Of a stretch of 64,000 nucleotides of DNA, positions 20,125 through 28,785 are shown piece after piece. The stretch's first letter is position 1, and each line of letters starts with the position of its first letter. Source of the DNA: G965212025 sp965215765 (lineage in GTDB: Bacteria; Pseudomonadota; Gammaproteobacteria; Poriferisulfidales; Oxydemutatoraceae); assembly GCA_965215765.1 (NCBI GenBank), contig OZ244118.1:2232001-2296000 (forward strand). The letters are read 5' to 3'. A program made the position numbers and the translations under genes. The notes under the pieces were generated by a model. That model did not search any database and was not told where the DNA came from. It worked only from the letters and a program-made list of their open reading frames with translations.

Positions 20125-21120
20125 CCTGAAATCGTCAAGGAAGGCCATCCAGGTGATGCGTTGGAATTTCTGTTCGCGCATCACGACATCACGGCATCAC
20201 GGTATGCAGAAGTCCTCAAAAGCGAGTCAAGCCCTGTAAGCTTGTTGAAAGCTGTGGGGGCTGCGGTCATCCTGCGCCAGGAAAAAGCAGCACGGCCAGA
20301 CTACAGAACATGCGCGCCTGAATTCGTCAAGGAAGACCATCCAGGTGATGCGTTGGAATTTCTGTTCGCGCATCACGACATCACGGCATGTATGCAGAAG
20401 TCCTCAAAAGCGAGTCAAGCCCTGTAAGCTTGTTGAAAGCTGTGTGGCCGCGGTCATCCTGCGCCAGGAAAAAGTAGCACGACCAGACTGCAGAACATGC
20501 GCATCTGAAATCGTCAAGGAAGGCCATCCAGGTGATGCGTTGGAATTTCTGTTCGCGCATCACGGCATCACGACATCACGGTATGCAGAAGTCCTCAAAA
20601 GCGAGTCAAGCCCTGTACGCTTGTTGAAAGCTGTGGGGGCTGCGGTCATCCTGCGCCAGGAAAAAGCAGCACGACCAGACTGCAGAACATGCGCACCTGA
20701 AATCGTCAAGGAAGACCATCCAGGTGATGCGTTGGAATTTCTGTTCGCGCATCACGACATCACGGCATCACGGTATGCAGAAGTCCTCAAAAGCGAGTCA
20801 AGCCCTGTAAGTTTGTTGAAAGCTGTGTGGCCTGCGGTCATCCTGCGCCAGAAAAAAGCAGCACGGCCAGACTGTAGAACATGCGCACCTGAAATCGTCA
20901 AGGAAGACCATCCAGGTGATGCGTTGGAATTTCTGTTCGCACATCACGGCATCACGACATCACGGCATCACGGCATCACGGCATCACGGCATCACGGCAT
21001 CACGGTATGCAGAAGTCCTCAAAAGCGAGACAAGCCCTGTAAGCTTGTTGAAAGCTGTGTGGCCTGCGGTCATCCTGCGCCAGGAAAAAGTAGCACGGCC
21101 AGACTGCAGAACATGCGCAC
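20125..21120. repeat. Five-unit ~190 bp tandem repeat with an 8-9 bp microrepeat
   Basis: Units begin near 20125, 20317, 20504, 20696 and 20888 (spacing 192, 187, 192, 192; the last unit is 231). Each contains GTCAAGGAAG, GATGCGTTGGAATTTCTGTT, a run of CATCACGG/CATCACGA words, GAAGTCCTCAAAAGCGAG and CTGCGCCAGGAAAAA. In the last unit the CATCACGG word is expanded to about seven copies. Frames are open on the plus strand because 192 is a multiple of three, giving a repeated peptide (HPGDALEFLFAHH), but there is no clear start, and one unit of 187 breaks the frame. I treat it as non-coding repeat or gene debris. 20021-20124 and 21121-21468 hold nothing I recognise. Confidence 0.8.
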
Positions 21121-21468
21121 CTTGCTTGGGAAGTGACTGCGTACCTCGGAATTGATGCCTCGAAGATAGGGATCGCGGTCTTATTCCGCCGGGATTTTTG
21201 ATTATGATGGGCGGTGCATACGTCATGCTGTTCTGCAGGTTGATACGGACACTGTCGGAACCGTGTCAATTCTTTGCAAGAGAATTTTGCAACCCGAGCG
21301 TTATTCAGCTGGCAAAGGGTGCCGGCTGGAGGTGCCCACGTGCCTCGCAAACATTAACAACCCTGATACTGATAAAGGAAGGCTAACCGGATACTCCGGT
21401 CAGGCTGTCTTGCATCGTGGAAGCTTGGGGAAGTTGCCTTACCCCGAACATGAGCCATTGGATTTAAA

Positions 21469-22422
21469 TTGTTGCCGTTTTTAACTCTGATACTGTCGCT
21501 GGCATTGATCATGGTGTCAGCCGAAAAAATGCTCGACGGAGCAGAAAGCATATCCCGGCACTACCACGTTTCGCCGTGGATACTAGGTTTTATAGTGGTC
21601 GGCTTTGGAACCTCCGCCCCAGAATTGACGGTTTCCACCATAGCTGCATTTTCCGGAGAAATGGATATTGCGGTTGGCAACGCCATAGGTTCGAATATTG
21701 CCAACCTGGCTTTTATACTCGGCATATCCTTGCTGACCAGCAAAGCAATCAGCAGCAGCATTTCTGGCAAAGCATTGCTGATGTTGCTAGGTGCCACCTT
21801 GCTTCCATTGCTTATGCTTTTTGACCACCGCCTGCAATTGACGGAAGGTCTGCTCCTGTTATCGGTTCTGTTTGCCATTGTTTTCTGGATGGTCAGGGGG
21901 GGGGATAAAAGGCTCAGCACTACAGACGCCCTTAAGCCCGAAGATGCCGCCCCGGTCAGACCGGCCTTGGCCTGGTTCTGGCTGTTTTTTGGCATGGTCG
22001 TATTGCTGCTTTCATCCAAGGTCTCGGTGAATTCGGCGGTAGAAGTCGCAGAAATCTTCGGGATCAACAGTGTGTTCGTCGGCTTGACGATTATTTCTCT
22101 GGGCACCAGCCTGCCTGAGCTGGCAGTATCACTGTCCGCCGCCAGACGAGGGAATTCGGAAATTATCTTAGGGAATATTTTTGGCTCCAATATGTTCAAT
22201 TCGCTTGGCGTCATTGGTGTTTCCGCGCTGATTAACCATAGCGACTTCGCTTCCGAACTGCTTGACAGGGACGCGGTGTACATGGTCGGGGTCACCGTGC
22301 TTGCCGCCGTGCTGCTCTGGCTGTGCCGATACCGCCTTGTGTCGAGCAAGGTATGCGGGGCTGTGTTGCTTGCCTTTTATCTTCTGTACCTTCTCTTGCT
22401 TTACAATCACGCTTTTGCCTGA
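21469..22422 (+). CDS. yrbG: YrbG-like sodium/calcium exchanger family protein
   Basis: A 317-residue inner-membrane antiporter of the CaCA superfamily. Two homologous halves each hold the alpha-repeat signature: GFGTSAPELTVS with AVGNAIGSNIANL in the first half, and SLGTSLPELAVS with ILGNIFGSNMFN in the second. About ten hydrophobic segments are visible. The start is TTG at 21469, the first codon of a normal-length N-terminus; there is no in-frame ATG nearby. It lies upstream of kdsD as in Escherichia coli. Confidence 0.88.
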   Translation: MLPFLTLILSLALIMVSAEKMLDGAESISRHYHVSPWILGFIVVGFGTSAPELTVSTIAAFSGEMDIAVGNAIGSNIANLAFILGISLLTSKAISSSISGKALLMLLGATLLPLLMLFDHRLQLTEGLLLLSVLFAIVFWMVRGGDKRLSTTDALKPEDAAPVRPALAWFWLFFGMVVLLLSSKVSVNSAVEVAEIFGINSVFVGLTIISLGTSLPELAVSLSAARRGNSEIILGNIFGSNMFNSLGVIGVSALINHSDFASELLDRDAVYMVGVTVLAAVLLWLCRYRLVSSKVCGAVLLAFYLLYLLLLYNHAFA

Positions 22423-22464
22423 AACATGCCCTTATTCACTCAAGTACCCTCAATACCCTAGTAG

Positions 22465-23451
22465 ATGACTGACAGAGACGATTTTCTGCCGGAGAAGGTG
22501 CTGGAAGTGGCGCGGCGGGTGGTGGACATTGAAGCGCAGTCGGTCACCTCTCTGAGCGCACGCCTTGGCGAGGAATTCGTCCGTGCGTGCCGCTTCCTGC
22601 ACGGTTGCGGCGGACACATCATCCTGATTGGCATCGGCAAGTCAGGATTTATCGCAAACAAGATTGCTTCTACGCTGGCGAGCACCGGCAGCCCTGCTTT
22701 TTTCATCCATGCAACCGAAGCCAGCCATGGTGATCTGGGAATGATCGCCAGCGATGATGTGGCTGTTTTGTTATCCAACTCCGGTGAAACGGTGGAGGTT
22801 ACCAAGCTGCTTCCTATCCTGAAACGTCGGGGAGTCACCACAATTGCTTTATGCGGAAATCCGGATTCTACTTTGGCAAATAACGTTGACGTATGCCTGG
22901 ATCTCAGCGTCCCGGAGGAAGCGTGCCCCTTGAATCTTGCGCCAACTGCGAGCACCACGGTGTCACTCGTGATGGGAGATGCGCTGGCGCTGGCACTCCT
23001 GGATGCCCGGGGATTTACGAGCGAGGAGTTTGCACGTAACCACCCGGGAGGACGTCTTGGTCGCCGCCTCCTGTTGCAGGTTGATGACATCATGCACCGT
23101 GGCACCGAGGTGCCTGGCGTGGACTTGGATACTGCTTTGCCTGACGTCCTGTGCGAGATGTCTGCCAAACGCATGGGAATGACATTGGTGCTGGACAAGA
23201 AAGGAGCCATGGCAGGTGTCTTCACTGACGGGGACTTGCGGCGGGTGCTGGACAGCGGCGTTGACCTTAAAAATACTCAGGTTTGTGAGGTGATGACCAA
23301 AAAATGCCGCACGATTCTGGTGGGTACGCTCGCAGTTGATGCCCTGAAAATCATGGAGCAAGAAAGCATCAACGCTTTGCCGGTAGTGGACAGCAATGGG
23401 AGTCCTCTGGGTGCTTTGAACATTCACGATTTGTTACGCGCCGGACTATAG
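22465..23451 (+). CDS. kdsD: D-arabinose 5-phosphate isomerase KdsD
   Basis: A 328-residue enzyme converting ribulose 5-phosphate to arabinose 5-phosphate, the first committed step of Kdo synthesis for lipopolysaccharide. The SIS domain comes first (GIGKSGFIANKIAST near residues 56-70, ATEASHGDLGM with His88, LSNSGET), followed by two CBS domains (DIMHRG and EVMTKKC). The length matches E. coli KdsD. It begins 42 bases after yrbG and is convergent with lptB. Confidence 0.95.
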   Translation: MTDRDDFLPEKVLEVARRVVDIEAQSVTSLSARLGEEFVRACRFLHGCGGHIILIGIGKSGFIANKIASTLASTGSPAFFIHATEASHGDLGMIASDDVAVLLSNSGETVEVTKLLPILKRRGVTTIALCGNPDSTLANNVDVCLDLSVPEEACPLNLAPTASTTVSLVMGDALALALLDARGFTSEEFARNHPGGRLGRRLLLQVDDIMHRGTEVPGVDLDTALPDVLCEMSAKRMGMTLVLDKKGAMAGVFTDGDLRRVLDSGVDLKNTQVCEVMTKKCRTILVGTLAVDALKIMEQESINALPVVDSNGSPLGALNIHDLLRAGL

Positions 23452-23480
23452 CTCTCCGGGCTTTTAGACGGGCGGAAAGT

Positions 23481-24233
23481 CTACAGAAACCCAACCGGTC
23501 TTCCTTGCCGGTCAAATCCCTCACCAAGATACACCTTCCTCGCCCCTTCGTTTGCCATCACTTCCAAAGAGGTGCCGGCAGCAACGATTTTTCCGTGATG
23601 CACGATGTAGGAGCGGTCACACGCCTGCAAGGTTTCCGAAACATTGTGGTCGGTTATCAGCAGACCCAGTCCTCGGTCTCTCAAATGCTGCATGATGTTT
23701 CGTATTTCCGTTACAAAAATGGGATCTATTCCGGCAAAAGGCTCGTCAAACAACATGAAAGACGGCCGAAACGCCAGTGCTCGCGCAATTTCCACACGCC
23801 GCCTTTCGCCTCCTGACAAAGAGCGACCCAAAGAAGAGCGAACAGGCTCTAAATGAAATTCTTCCAGGAGCTCCCCGAGCTCCCGCTCCAGCGCACTCTT
23901 GTTTTTGTAATCGCGTGCTTCAAGGGCGACGCGAATATTGTCCGCCACGCTGAGCTTGCGAAAGACAGATGGCTCTTGCGGAAGGTAGGAAATGCCGCAG
24001 ATGGCGCGTTTGTGCATCGCCAGTGTGGTGATATCTCGGTGATCCAGAAACACGCGACCACGACCGGGAAAAATCAAACCCGCCAACATGCGAAAAATCG
24101 TGGTTTTCCCCGCACCGTTGGGTCCCAGCAAGCCGACAGCTTCCCCGCTTTCAAGGCGCAGGGACACGTCATCCACTGCCTGCAGGCTACGGTAGCGCTT
24201 GCTTAAATGCTCCGCTTTGAGTACTCGTTTCAT
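23481..24233 (-). CDS. lptB: LPS export ATPase LptB
   Basis: A 250-residue ABC ATPase that powers lipopolysaccharide extraction from the inner membrane. Walker A is GPNGAGKTT (residues 37-45), the Q-loop region YLPQEPSVFRKL, the signature LSGGERRR and Walker B FMLFDEPFAGID. The ATG at 24233 (MKRVLKAEHL) is preferred to an in-frame TTG at 24251. The gene no longer abuts lptA: about 760 bases of tandem copies of its own 5' end lie between them, so its translation may differ from that of the upstream genes. Confidence 0.95.
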   Translation of the reverse strand: MKRVLKAEHLSKRYRSLQAVDDVSLRLESGEAVGLLGPNGAGKTTIFRMLAGLIFPGRGRVFLDHRDITTLAMHKRAICGISYLPQEPSVFRKLSVADNIRVALEARDYKNKSALERELGELLEEFHLEPVRSSLGRSLSGGERRRVEIARALAFRPSFMLFDEPFAGIDPIFVTEIRNIMQHLRDRGLGLLITDHNVSETLQACDRSYIVHHGKIVAAGTSLEVMANEGARKVYLGEGFDRQGRPVGFL

Positions 24234-24960
24234 GGTCTCGAATTTTGGCAATGAATCGCGGCTTTTCCCGCTTCCCCGGGACTCAGCAAGCCGACGACTT
24301 CTTCGCTTTCAAGGCGCAGGGACACGTCATCCACTGCCTGCAGGCTACGGTGGTGCTTGCTTGAATGCTCCGCTTTGAGTACTCGTTTCATGGTCTCGCA
24401 TTTTGGCAATGAATCGCGGTTTTTTCCGCTTCCCTGGGACTCAGCAAGCCGACGACTTCTTCGCTTTCAAGGTGCAGGGACACGTCATCCACTGCCTGTA
24501 GGCTACGGTAGTGCTTGCTTAAGTGCTCCGCTTTGAGTGCTCGTTTCATGGCCTCAAATTTTGGCAATGAATCGCGGTTTTCCCCGCACCGTTGGATCCC
24601 GGCAAGCCGACAGCTTCCCCGCTTTCAAGGTGCAGGGACACGTCATCCACTGCCTGTAGGCTACGGTAGCGCTTGCTTAAATGCTCCGCTTTTTGGCAAT
24701 GAATCGCGGTTTTTTCCGCTTCCCCGGGACTCAGCAAGCCGACGACTTCTTCGCTTTCAAGGCGCAGGGACACGTCATCCACTGCCTGCAGGCTACGGTA
24801 GCACTTGCTTAAGTGCTCCGCTTTGAGTACTCGTTTCATGGTCTCGCATTTTGGCAATGAATCGCGGTTTTCCCCGCTTCCATGGGACTTGGCAAGCCGA
24901 CTACTTCTTCGCTTTCAAGGTGCAAGGAAACTCTGGCTAAAACTCTCTGCTTTGAGTGCT
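24234..24960 (-). repeat. Tandem 158 bp copies of the lptB 5' end
   Basis: ATG-containing copies of the first ~45-50 lptB codons recur at 24391, 24549 and 24839 (the real gene starts at 24233), with spacing of 158, 158 and 290 bases. The 290 interval holds one further copy lacking 26 bases around its start. A last degraded part-copy runs to about 24960. Each copy spans from MKRVLKAEH to just past the Walker A region, where sequence is altered (LSPGEAGK or similar), so none can be a working ATPase. The unit is not a multiple of three, so the copies lie in different frames. Confidence 0.9.
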
Positions 24961-24991
24961 GCTCTCACGATGACGCATTTTCAGCAATCAT

Positions 24992-25675
24992 TCATGGCTG
25001 AGAACCGTCTTCGACCGACTCCACGCGATAAAGCACGGTGGTTTTGGGAACAATTTTTCGCAAAGGCTTTCGTTCCGGTCTCTCTCCATCACGGCTTTTA
25101 ATCCGGGTTAAGGGCACTTCTCCCGCTTGCGGCTTTGGCAGACTTTGTCTGGCTTTGGCAGCAGGCTTCTTACGTGGTTTGCGCTCCGCCTCCTTCAGCT
25201 CCAGGCGGACTCGACCGCTGCCTTCAATCGATTTGAAAGTATCGTCGCCTAAATTGTAAACAAAGCCTTCGCCGCTGAGCGTACTGCCTCTATTTTCCAT
25301 GCGCACCTTGCCAAAAAAATAAATCACATCCTGATCCAGATTGACTTCAATTTTTTGCGCCTGCGCCGTCAAGGTCTCTCCGTTGCCAACGACTACTTCA
25401 AACTTGCTCAGACCGGAGGTCGCCACAATCTTTTCTATCACGTCCTGATTTGCATACACTTCAACCCGATTACCAGACAAGCGAGCCGTGCCTCTGCGAA
25501 CCAGCACATTTCCTTCGTAGACGCTGATGCCACTGGCTTGGTCAAAATCAAAAGAATCCGATTCAATCTGTACGCCTCCTTGCGAATCTTCTGCCTGGGC
25601 TGAGGCGGCAAAGAAAAGTGCTGACAGCAGGCAATGGAAGACAAGCAGATTCACCAAGCGACAGAGCTTAGCCAT
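24992..25675 (-). CDS. lptA: LPS transport periplasmic protein LptA
   Basis: A 227-residue periplasmic bridge protein of the Lpt machine. It has a signal peptide ending SAQA-ED, then the OstA/LptA beta-jellyroll repeats (IESDSFDFDQASG, YEGNVLVRRGTARLSGNRVEVY, KIEVNLDQDVIYFFGKV, LSGEGFVYN). It is longer than typical LptA (about 185) because of a basic, proline-rich tail of some 60 residues (KPRKKPAAKARQS) of unknown role. It overlaps the lptC stop by eight bases. Confidence 0.9.
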   Translation of the reverse strand: MAKLCRLVNLLVFHCLLSALFFAASAQAEDSQGGVQIESDSFDFDQASGISVYEGNVLVRRGTARLSGNRVEVYANQDVIEKIVATSGLSKFEVVVGNGETLTAQAQKIEVNLDQDVIYFFGKVRMENRGSTLSGEGFVYNLGDDTFKSIEGSGRVRLELKEAERKPRKKPAAKARQSLPKPQAGEVPLTRIKSRDGERPERKPLRKIVPKTTVLYRVESVEDGSQP

Positions 25676-26240
25676 TGGGGCTCACCGTTAAACGTACCGA
25701 AGACAGCAAACGAAATTTTCCGGTCTCAAAATCTACCGTGGCACCTACTCCCTCCAGAACATGGTTCCCCCGCTTCAACACGGCCTTATTCTCTGTTTTC
25801 GCAAACTTGCCCAAGTGGTCGACCAGCAGGTCACTGGTTCGCAAAGTTTCAACCATCTTGCCTTGCGGGTTTTTTTTCACGACAAAGACATTGCCAGACA
25901 GCAACAATTTTTTGTCGTCGACAATCCCGGTATCCGATTGAACAGAAGTGGGAACCCCGGCCGACGAAAAATGTTGTGCGTTTACTGCCTCCATTTGTAA
26001 TTCGCCCCCGAACTGATGTTTGAGCGAATGACCCTGAAGCCGGGACAACAACTGACCCTTGGCGCCATAAATATGCAGTTCTACTCCATGGAGAAAACTG
26101 CTTGCCGCCGGCTCGGGCTCGGAAGCCATGTTTTGGGTCGCCTGTTGTGAACGACCCAAATCGGCGACCAGAACGTACAGTCCGGCTGCCAGCGCAAGCA
26201 GCGCCGTATAGCTCAGAAAAAAAACTGGTCTTTTATTCAA
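25668..26240 (-). CDS. lptC: LPS export protein LptC
   Basis: A 190-residue bitopic protein. One N-terminal membrane segment (VFFLSYTALLALAAGLYVL) is followed by a periplasmic LptC domain (VELHIYGAKGQLLSRLQGHSL, DDKKLLLSGNVFV, LVDHLGKFAKTENKAVLKRG). LptC passes lipopolysaccharide from LptBFG to LptA. It overlaps kdsC by four bases (ATGA) and lptA by eight, so kdsC-lptC-lptA are translationally coupled. Confidence 0.9.
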   Translation of the reverse strand: MNKRPVFFLSYTALLALAAGLYVLVADLGRSQQATQNMASEPEPAASSFLHGVELHIYGAKGQLLSRLQGHSLKHQFGGELQMEAVNAQHFSSAGVPTSVQSDTGIVDDKKLLLSGNVFVVKKNPQGKMVETLRTSDLLVDHLGKFAKTENKAVLKRGNHVLEGVGATVDFETGKFRLLSSVRLTVSPNG

Positions 26241-26776
26241 CTCAAATACTGGGCAAGCACTTTATCCATGCGTGAAGACGCCCGAAGAATATATTCGCAG
26301 AGCTCACGCACTGCCCCATGCCCGCCCCGACACTGCGAAACCCAGTGCACGTGTTTCTTTACGATCTCGTGTGCGTCGGCTGGCGCACAGGAAAAGCCTG
26401 CTTGTTGCAGCATCGGCAAATCCGGCAAATCATCTCCCATACACGCGACTTGCTCACGCTTCAGGCCACACTCTTTGACGAGTTCGGCAAACATGTCGGC
26501 TTTTCTGACAAAGCCTTGGTACACACGCTCCACCCCCAAGTCTGTCATGCGCTTGCCGAGTGCCGCCGACCGTCTTCCGGAAATAATCGCAATTTCAACG
26601 CCGAACTCCTGTAATTCCTTGATGCCATGCCCATCTCTGGTGCTGAAGAACTGGCTCTCCTTGCCATTGCTGTCAATGAGCAGTTTCCCATCGGTCAGCA
26701 CCCCGTCCACATCCAGAACCAGCAGTTTTATGCCACGTGCCAAATGAGAAAGGTTTTGTGTTGCGTATGGTGTCAT
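26237..26776 (-). CDS. kdsC: Kdo 8-phosphate phosphatase KdsC
   Basis: A 179-residue HAD-family phosphatase releasing Kdo from Kdo 8-phosphate. The catalytic motif is LDVDGVLTDG with Asp22 and Asp24; also visible are IISGRRS, a downstream Lys (RKADMF) and the acidic motif GDDLPDLPM. The ATG at 26776 gives the usual KdsC length; the frame extends upstream through the divergent hpf gene but that is not kdsC. It is the first gene of the kdsC-lptC-lptA-lptB unit, which is inverted here relative to kdsD and hpf. Confidence 0.93.
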   Translation of the reverse strand: MTPYATQNLSHLARGIKLLVLDVDGVLTDGKLLIDSNGKESQFFSTRDGHGIKELQEFGVEIAIISGRRSAALGKRMTDLGVERVYQGFVRKADMFAELVKECGLKREQVACMGDDLPDLPMLQQAGFSCAPADAHEIVKKHVHWVSQCRGGHGAVRELCEYILRASSRMDKVLAQYLS

Positions 26777-26873
26777 AAAAAAGCCTGGCTTCACTCCCAT
26801 CCCTTGGCCGGTCACGGGACGAGGCGGCCACCTCTCGCGCTTCAGACCCCGAACTCGCTCCCCGTTCATGGGT

Positions 26874-26901
26874 GCGACACAGCGGGCACAGTGATTATAA
26901 T
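26874..26901 (+). promoter_or_regulatory. Putative sigma-70 promoter of hpf
   Basis: A perfect -10 TATAAT (26896-26901) is preceded by GCGACA (26874-26879) with a 16 bp gap. It lies 32 bases before the hpf start in the 157 bp divergent region where rpoN would have been expected. Confidence 0.5.
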
Positions 26902-26933
26902 GCGAAGCAACATAGTAAAAGTAAGGAGAAACT

Positions 26934-27272
26934 ATGAAATTACAAATAGACGGACGACATGTTGAGGTCACGGATCCCATGAAGGAACACATAAACTCCA
27001 AACTGGAAACCTTGGACACGTACATCCATAAAGACGCAACCACGCATGTCATAGTCAAACTGGAAAAACGTCGGCACATCGTGGAAGCTTCAGTCGCCAC
27101 GACACACGCTGTTTTCTTTGCAACCGCGCACTCAGAGGACATGTACACTGCCACAGACATGGTCGTGGACAAGTTGGAACGACAGATGTCCAAGAGCAAG
27201 GAAAAACGCACCAGTCATCACGAAGACGAAGTTTTCCACCACAGACCCGTCAGACGCGCCATAAGGCGCTAG
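26934..27272 (+). CDS. hpf: Ribosome hibernation promoting factor
   Basis: A 112-residue short-form HPF/YfiA protein that binds 30S subunits in slow growth and promotes inactive 100S or 70S particles. The family pattern is visible: MKLQIDGRHVEVTDPMKEHI, then KLEKRRHIVEASV, then DMYTATDMVVDKLERQ. A good Shine-Dalgarno AAGGAGA precedes the ATG. It starts the plus-strand hpf-ptsN-hprK-PTS run. In most proteobacteria rpoN would lie just upstream; here it does not. Confidence 0.93.
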   Translation: MKLQIDGRHVEVTDPMKEHINSKLETLDTYIHKDATTHVIVKLEKRRHIVEASVATTHAVFFATAHSEDMYTATDMVVDKLERQMSKSKEKRTSHHEDEVFHHRPVRRAIRR

Positions 27273-27274
27273 CT

Positions 27275-27724
27275 ATGGACTTCAGCAGCTATCTCGGCAC
27301 TTGCACGGTGCGCTTGAACGTTGACTTGAAAACCCGAAAAAAGGTCTTGGAAACGCTCGCGGAGATGCTGAGTACCGGTCGCAGCGACATCCAGAAGCAG
27401 GAAGTCTTCACCGGAATGCTCGATCGGGAAAAACTGGGAAGCACAGCGTTGGGCAACGGGATTGCCGTCCCTCATTGTCGTCTGGACAACCTTCCGCAAC
27501 CCGTAGCAGCAGTTTTGGGTGCCGCTACCGGAATTGATTACGACGCACCGGATCACAAGCCGGTCAAACTGTTTTTTTCTCTGTTGGTTCCCGGTCGGTC
27601 ACAAGGCGAATACCTGCATTTGCTGGCAGGTCTGGCCTCCCGGTTTCAAGACCCTCGGTGTATCAAAGCGTTGATGAAGTCGCAAAATCAGGCGCAGATC
27701 GTACGCGCTCTGGAAATCACCTGA
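27275..27724 (+). CDS. ptsN: Nitrogen-PTS EIIA component PtsN
   Basis: A 149-residue EIIA-Ntr protein, a phosphate acceptor with regulatory rather than transport roles. The acceptor His67 lies in NGIAVPHCRL, and the fold follows the family (STALGNGIAVPH, KLFFSLLVPG, HLLAGLASRF). It begins two bases after the hpf stop. EIIA-Ntr is often linked genetically to rpoN; here it is retained without rpoN. Confidence 0.93.
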   Translation: MDFSSYLGTCTVRLNVDLKTRKKVLETLAEMLSTGRSDIQKQEVFTGMLDREKLGSTALGNGIAVPHCRLDNLPQPVAAVLGAATGIDYDAPDHKPVKLFFSLLVPGRSQGEYLHLLAGLASRFQDPRCIKALMKSQNQAQIVRALEIT

Positions 27725-27727
27725 TAA

Positions 27728-28684
27728 GTGAACAAACTGGCAGCACAGTCCAGGGTTCAGGTACGTGGGCTTTACGAGGAATGTCACAAAAGTCTGGTGC
27801 TGAAGTGGGTGGCAGGACACTCAGGGGCTGAGCGAACCTTTGGCAGGACTGCCCAGGAAGGAAAAGATGCCGCTGGTTTCGTAGGCTATTTCAACCTTAT
27901 CCATCAGAGCCAGATACAAATACTCGGAATCGTCGAGTTGCACTATATCCAGTCTCTGGGTCAGGAAGAACAGAAGAGCACGCTGGACAAACTGTTCAGC
28001 CCGGAAACCGTGACAGTGGTGGTGGCAGATGGCTGCGAACTGATGGCGGATTTCACCAGGCTGGCTGATGAACGTCACATCGGGCTTTTCAGTTCGCCAG
28101 TCTCGGGTGTGCAGATTCTCTCGGACATTCAATACCATTTAAATTGGGCATTCGCGCCACACCTCACCATGCACGGGGTTTTTATGGAAGTGATCAGCAC
28201 CGGTGTACTGTTGTCCGGAGACAGCGGAGTCGGAAAAAGCGAGCTGGCTTTGCAACTGGTGACCAGAGGATCCAGACTGATCGCCGATGATGCCCCCCAC
28301 TTTGCACGCATTTCGCCGAACATTATCGTTGGAAAAGCTTCACCCATCATCAAAGACTTTCTGGAAGTGCGCGGACTGGGTGTGCTGGACATCCAGAAAA
28401 TGTACGGTGACAGTTCCATCAAGGACAGCAAGTACCTGAAGCTGATCATCAAGCTGAAAAACAAACAGAACAGCTCCCCGGAAATAGATCGCCTGCAACC
28501 TCCAGCCACCTCAAAAGACGTGCTGGGCGTAACCATCCCGCTCCTGACTTTGCCAATCGCACCCGGCTGGAATCTTGCGGTTTTGGTGGAAGCTGCTGTG
28601 AGAAATCACATCCTGACGCTGAAAGGTCACTGTGCGCACGCCCTGCTCACGGCACGACAAAAGCAATTTCTTGAGCGACAATAG
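27728..28684 (+). CDS. hprK: HPr kinase/phosphorylase HprK
   Basis: A 318-residue bifunctional enzyme that phosphorylates HPr on Ser46 and reverses the reaction. Walker A is GDSGVGKS (164-171), the preceding conserved His lies in TMHGVF, and the family signature EVRGLGVLDI is present. The start is GTG at 27728, three bases after ptsN. Its substrate HPr, with Ser46 intact, is encoded just downstream. The 28685-28785 gap, where rapZ usually sits, contains no recognisable gene. Confidence 0.93.
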   Translation: MNKLAAQSRVQVRGLYEECHKSLVLKWVAGHSGAERTFGRTAQEGKDAAGFVGYFNLIHQSQIQILGIVELHYIQSLGQEEQKSTLDKLFSPETVTVVVADGCELMADFTRLADERHIGLFSSPVSGVQILSDIQYHLNWAFAPHLTMHGVFMEVISTGVLLSGDSGVGKSELALQLVTRGSRLIADDAPHFARISPNIIVGKASPIIKDFLEVRGLGVLDIQKMYGDSSIKDSKYLKLIIKLKNKQNSSPEIDRLQPPATSKDVLGVTIPLLTLPIAPGWNLAVLVEAAVRNHILTLKGHCAHALLTARQKQFLERQ

Positions 28685-28785
28685 CCATGCCCTTGATACG
28701 TACAGCCCCATCCAGTGTGTGCCTGCTGTTTCAGCGCGTTCCCGGGCACAGAAACCGAAAGCCTTGTCGCCTTGCGCCATAAGTC

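Noticed and set aside
20125..21120. CRISPR array
   Set aside because: Units are ~190 bp and nearly the same throughout; there are no short repeats with unique spacers and no cas genes. The same holds for the 74 bp soxD repeats.
20345..21136. A 263-codon plus-strand frame as a repeat-protein gene
   Set aside because: No start signal, unit lengths of 187 and 231 break or change the frame, and the peptide resembles no family; treated as repeat DNA.
21561..22349. A 262-codon minus-strand frame
   Set aside because: Antisense shadow of yrbG, which has clear exchanger motifs.
26777..27211. Longer KdsC of 324 residues
   Set aside because: The extra N-terminal part is antisense to hpf; KdsC is normally about 180 residues and the HAD motif fits the start at 26776.
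28685..28785. rapZ remnant
   Set aside because: Only about 100 bases; no reading frame resembles RapZ.
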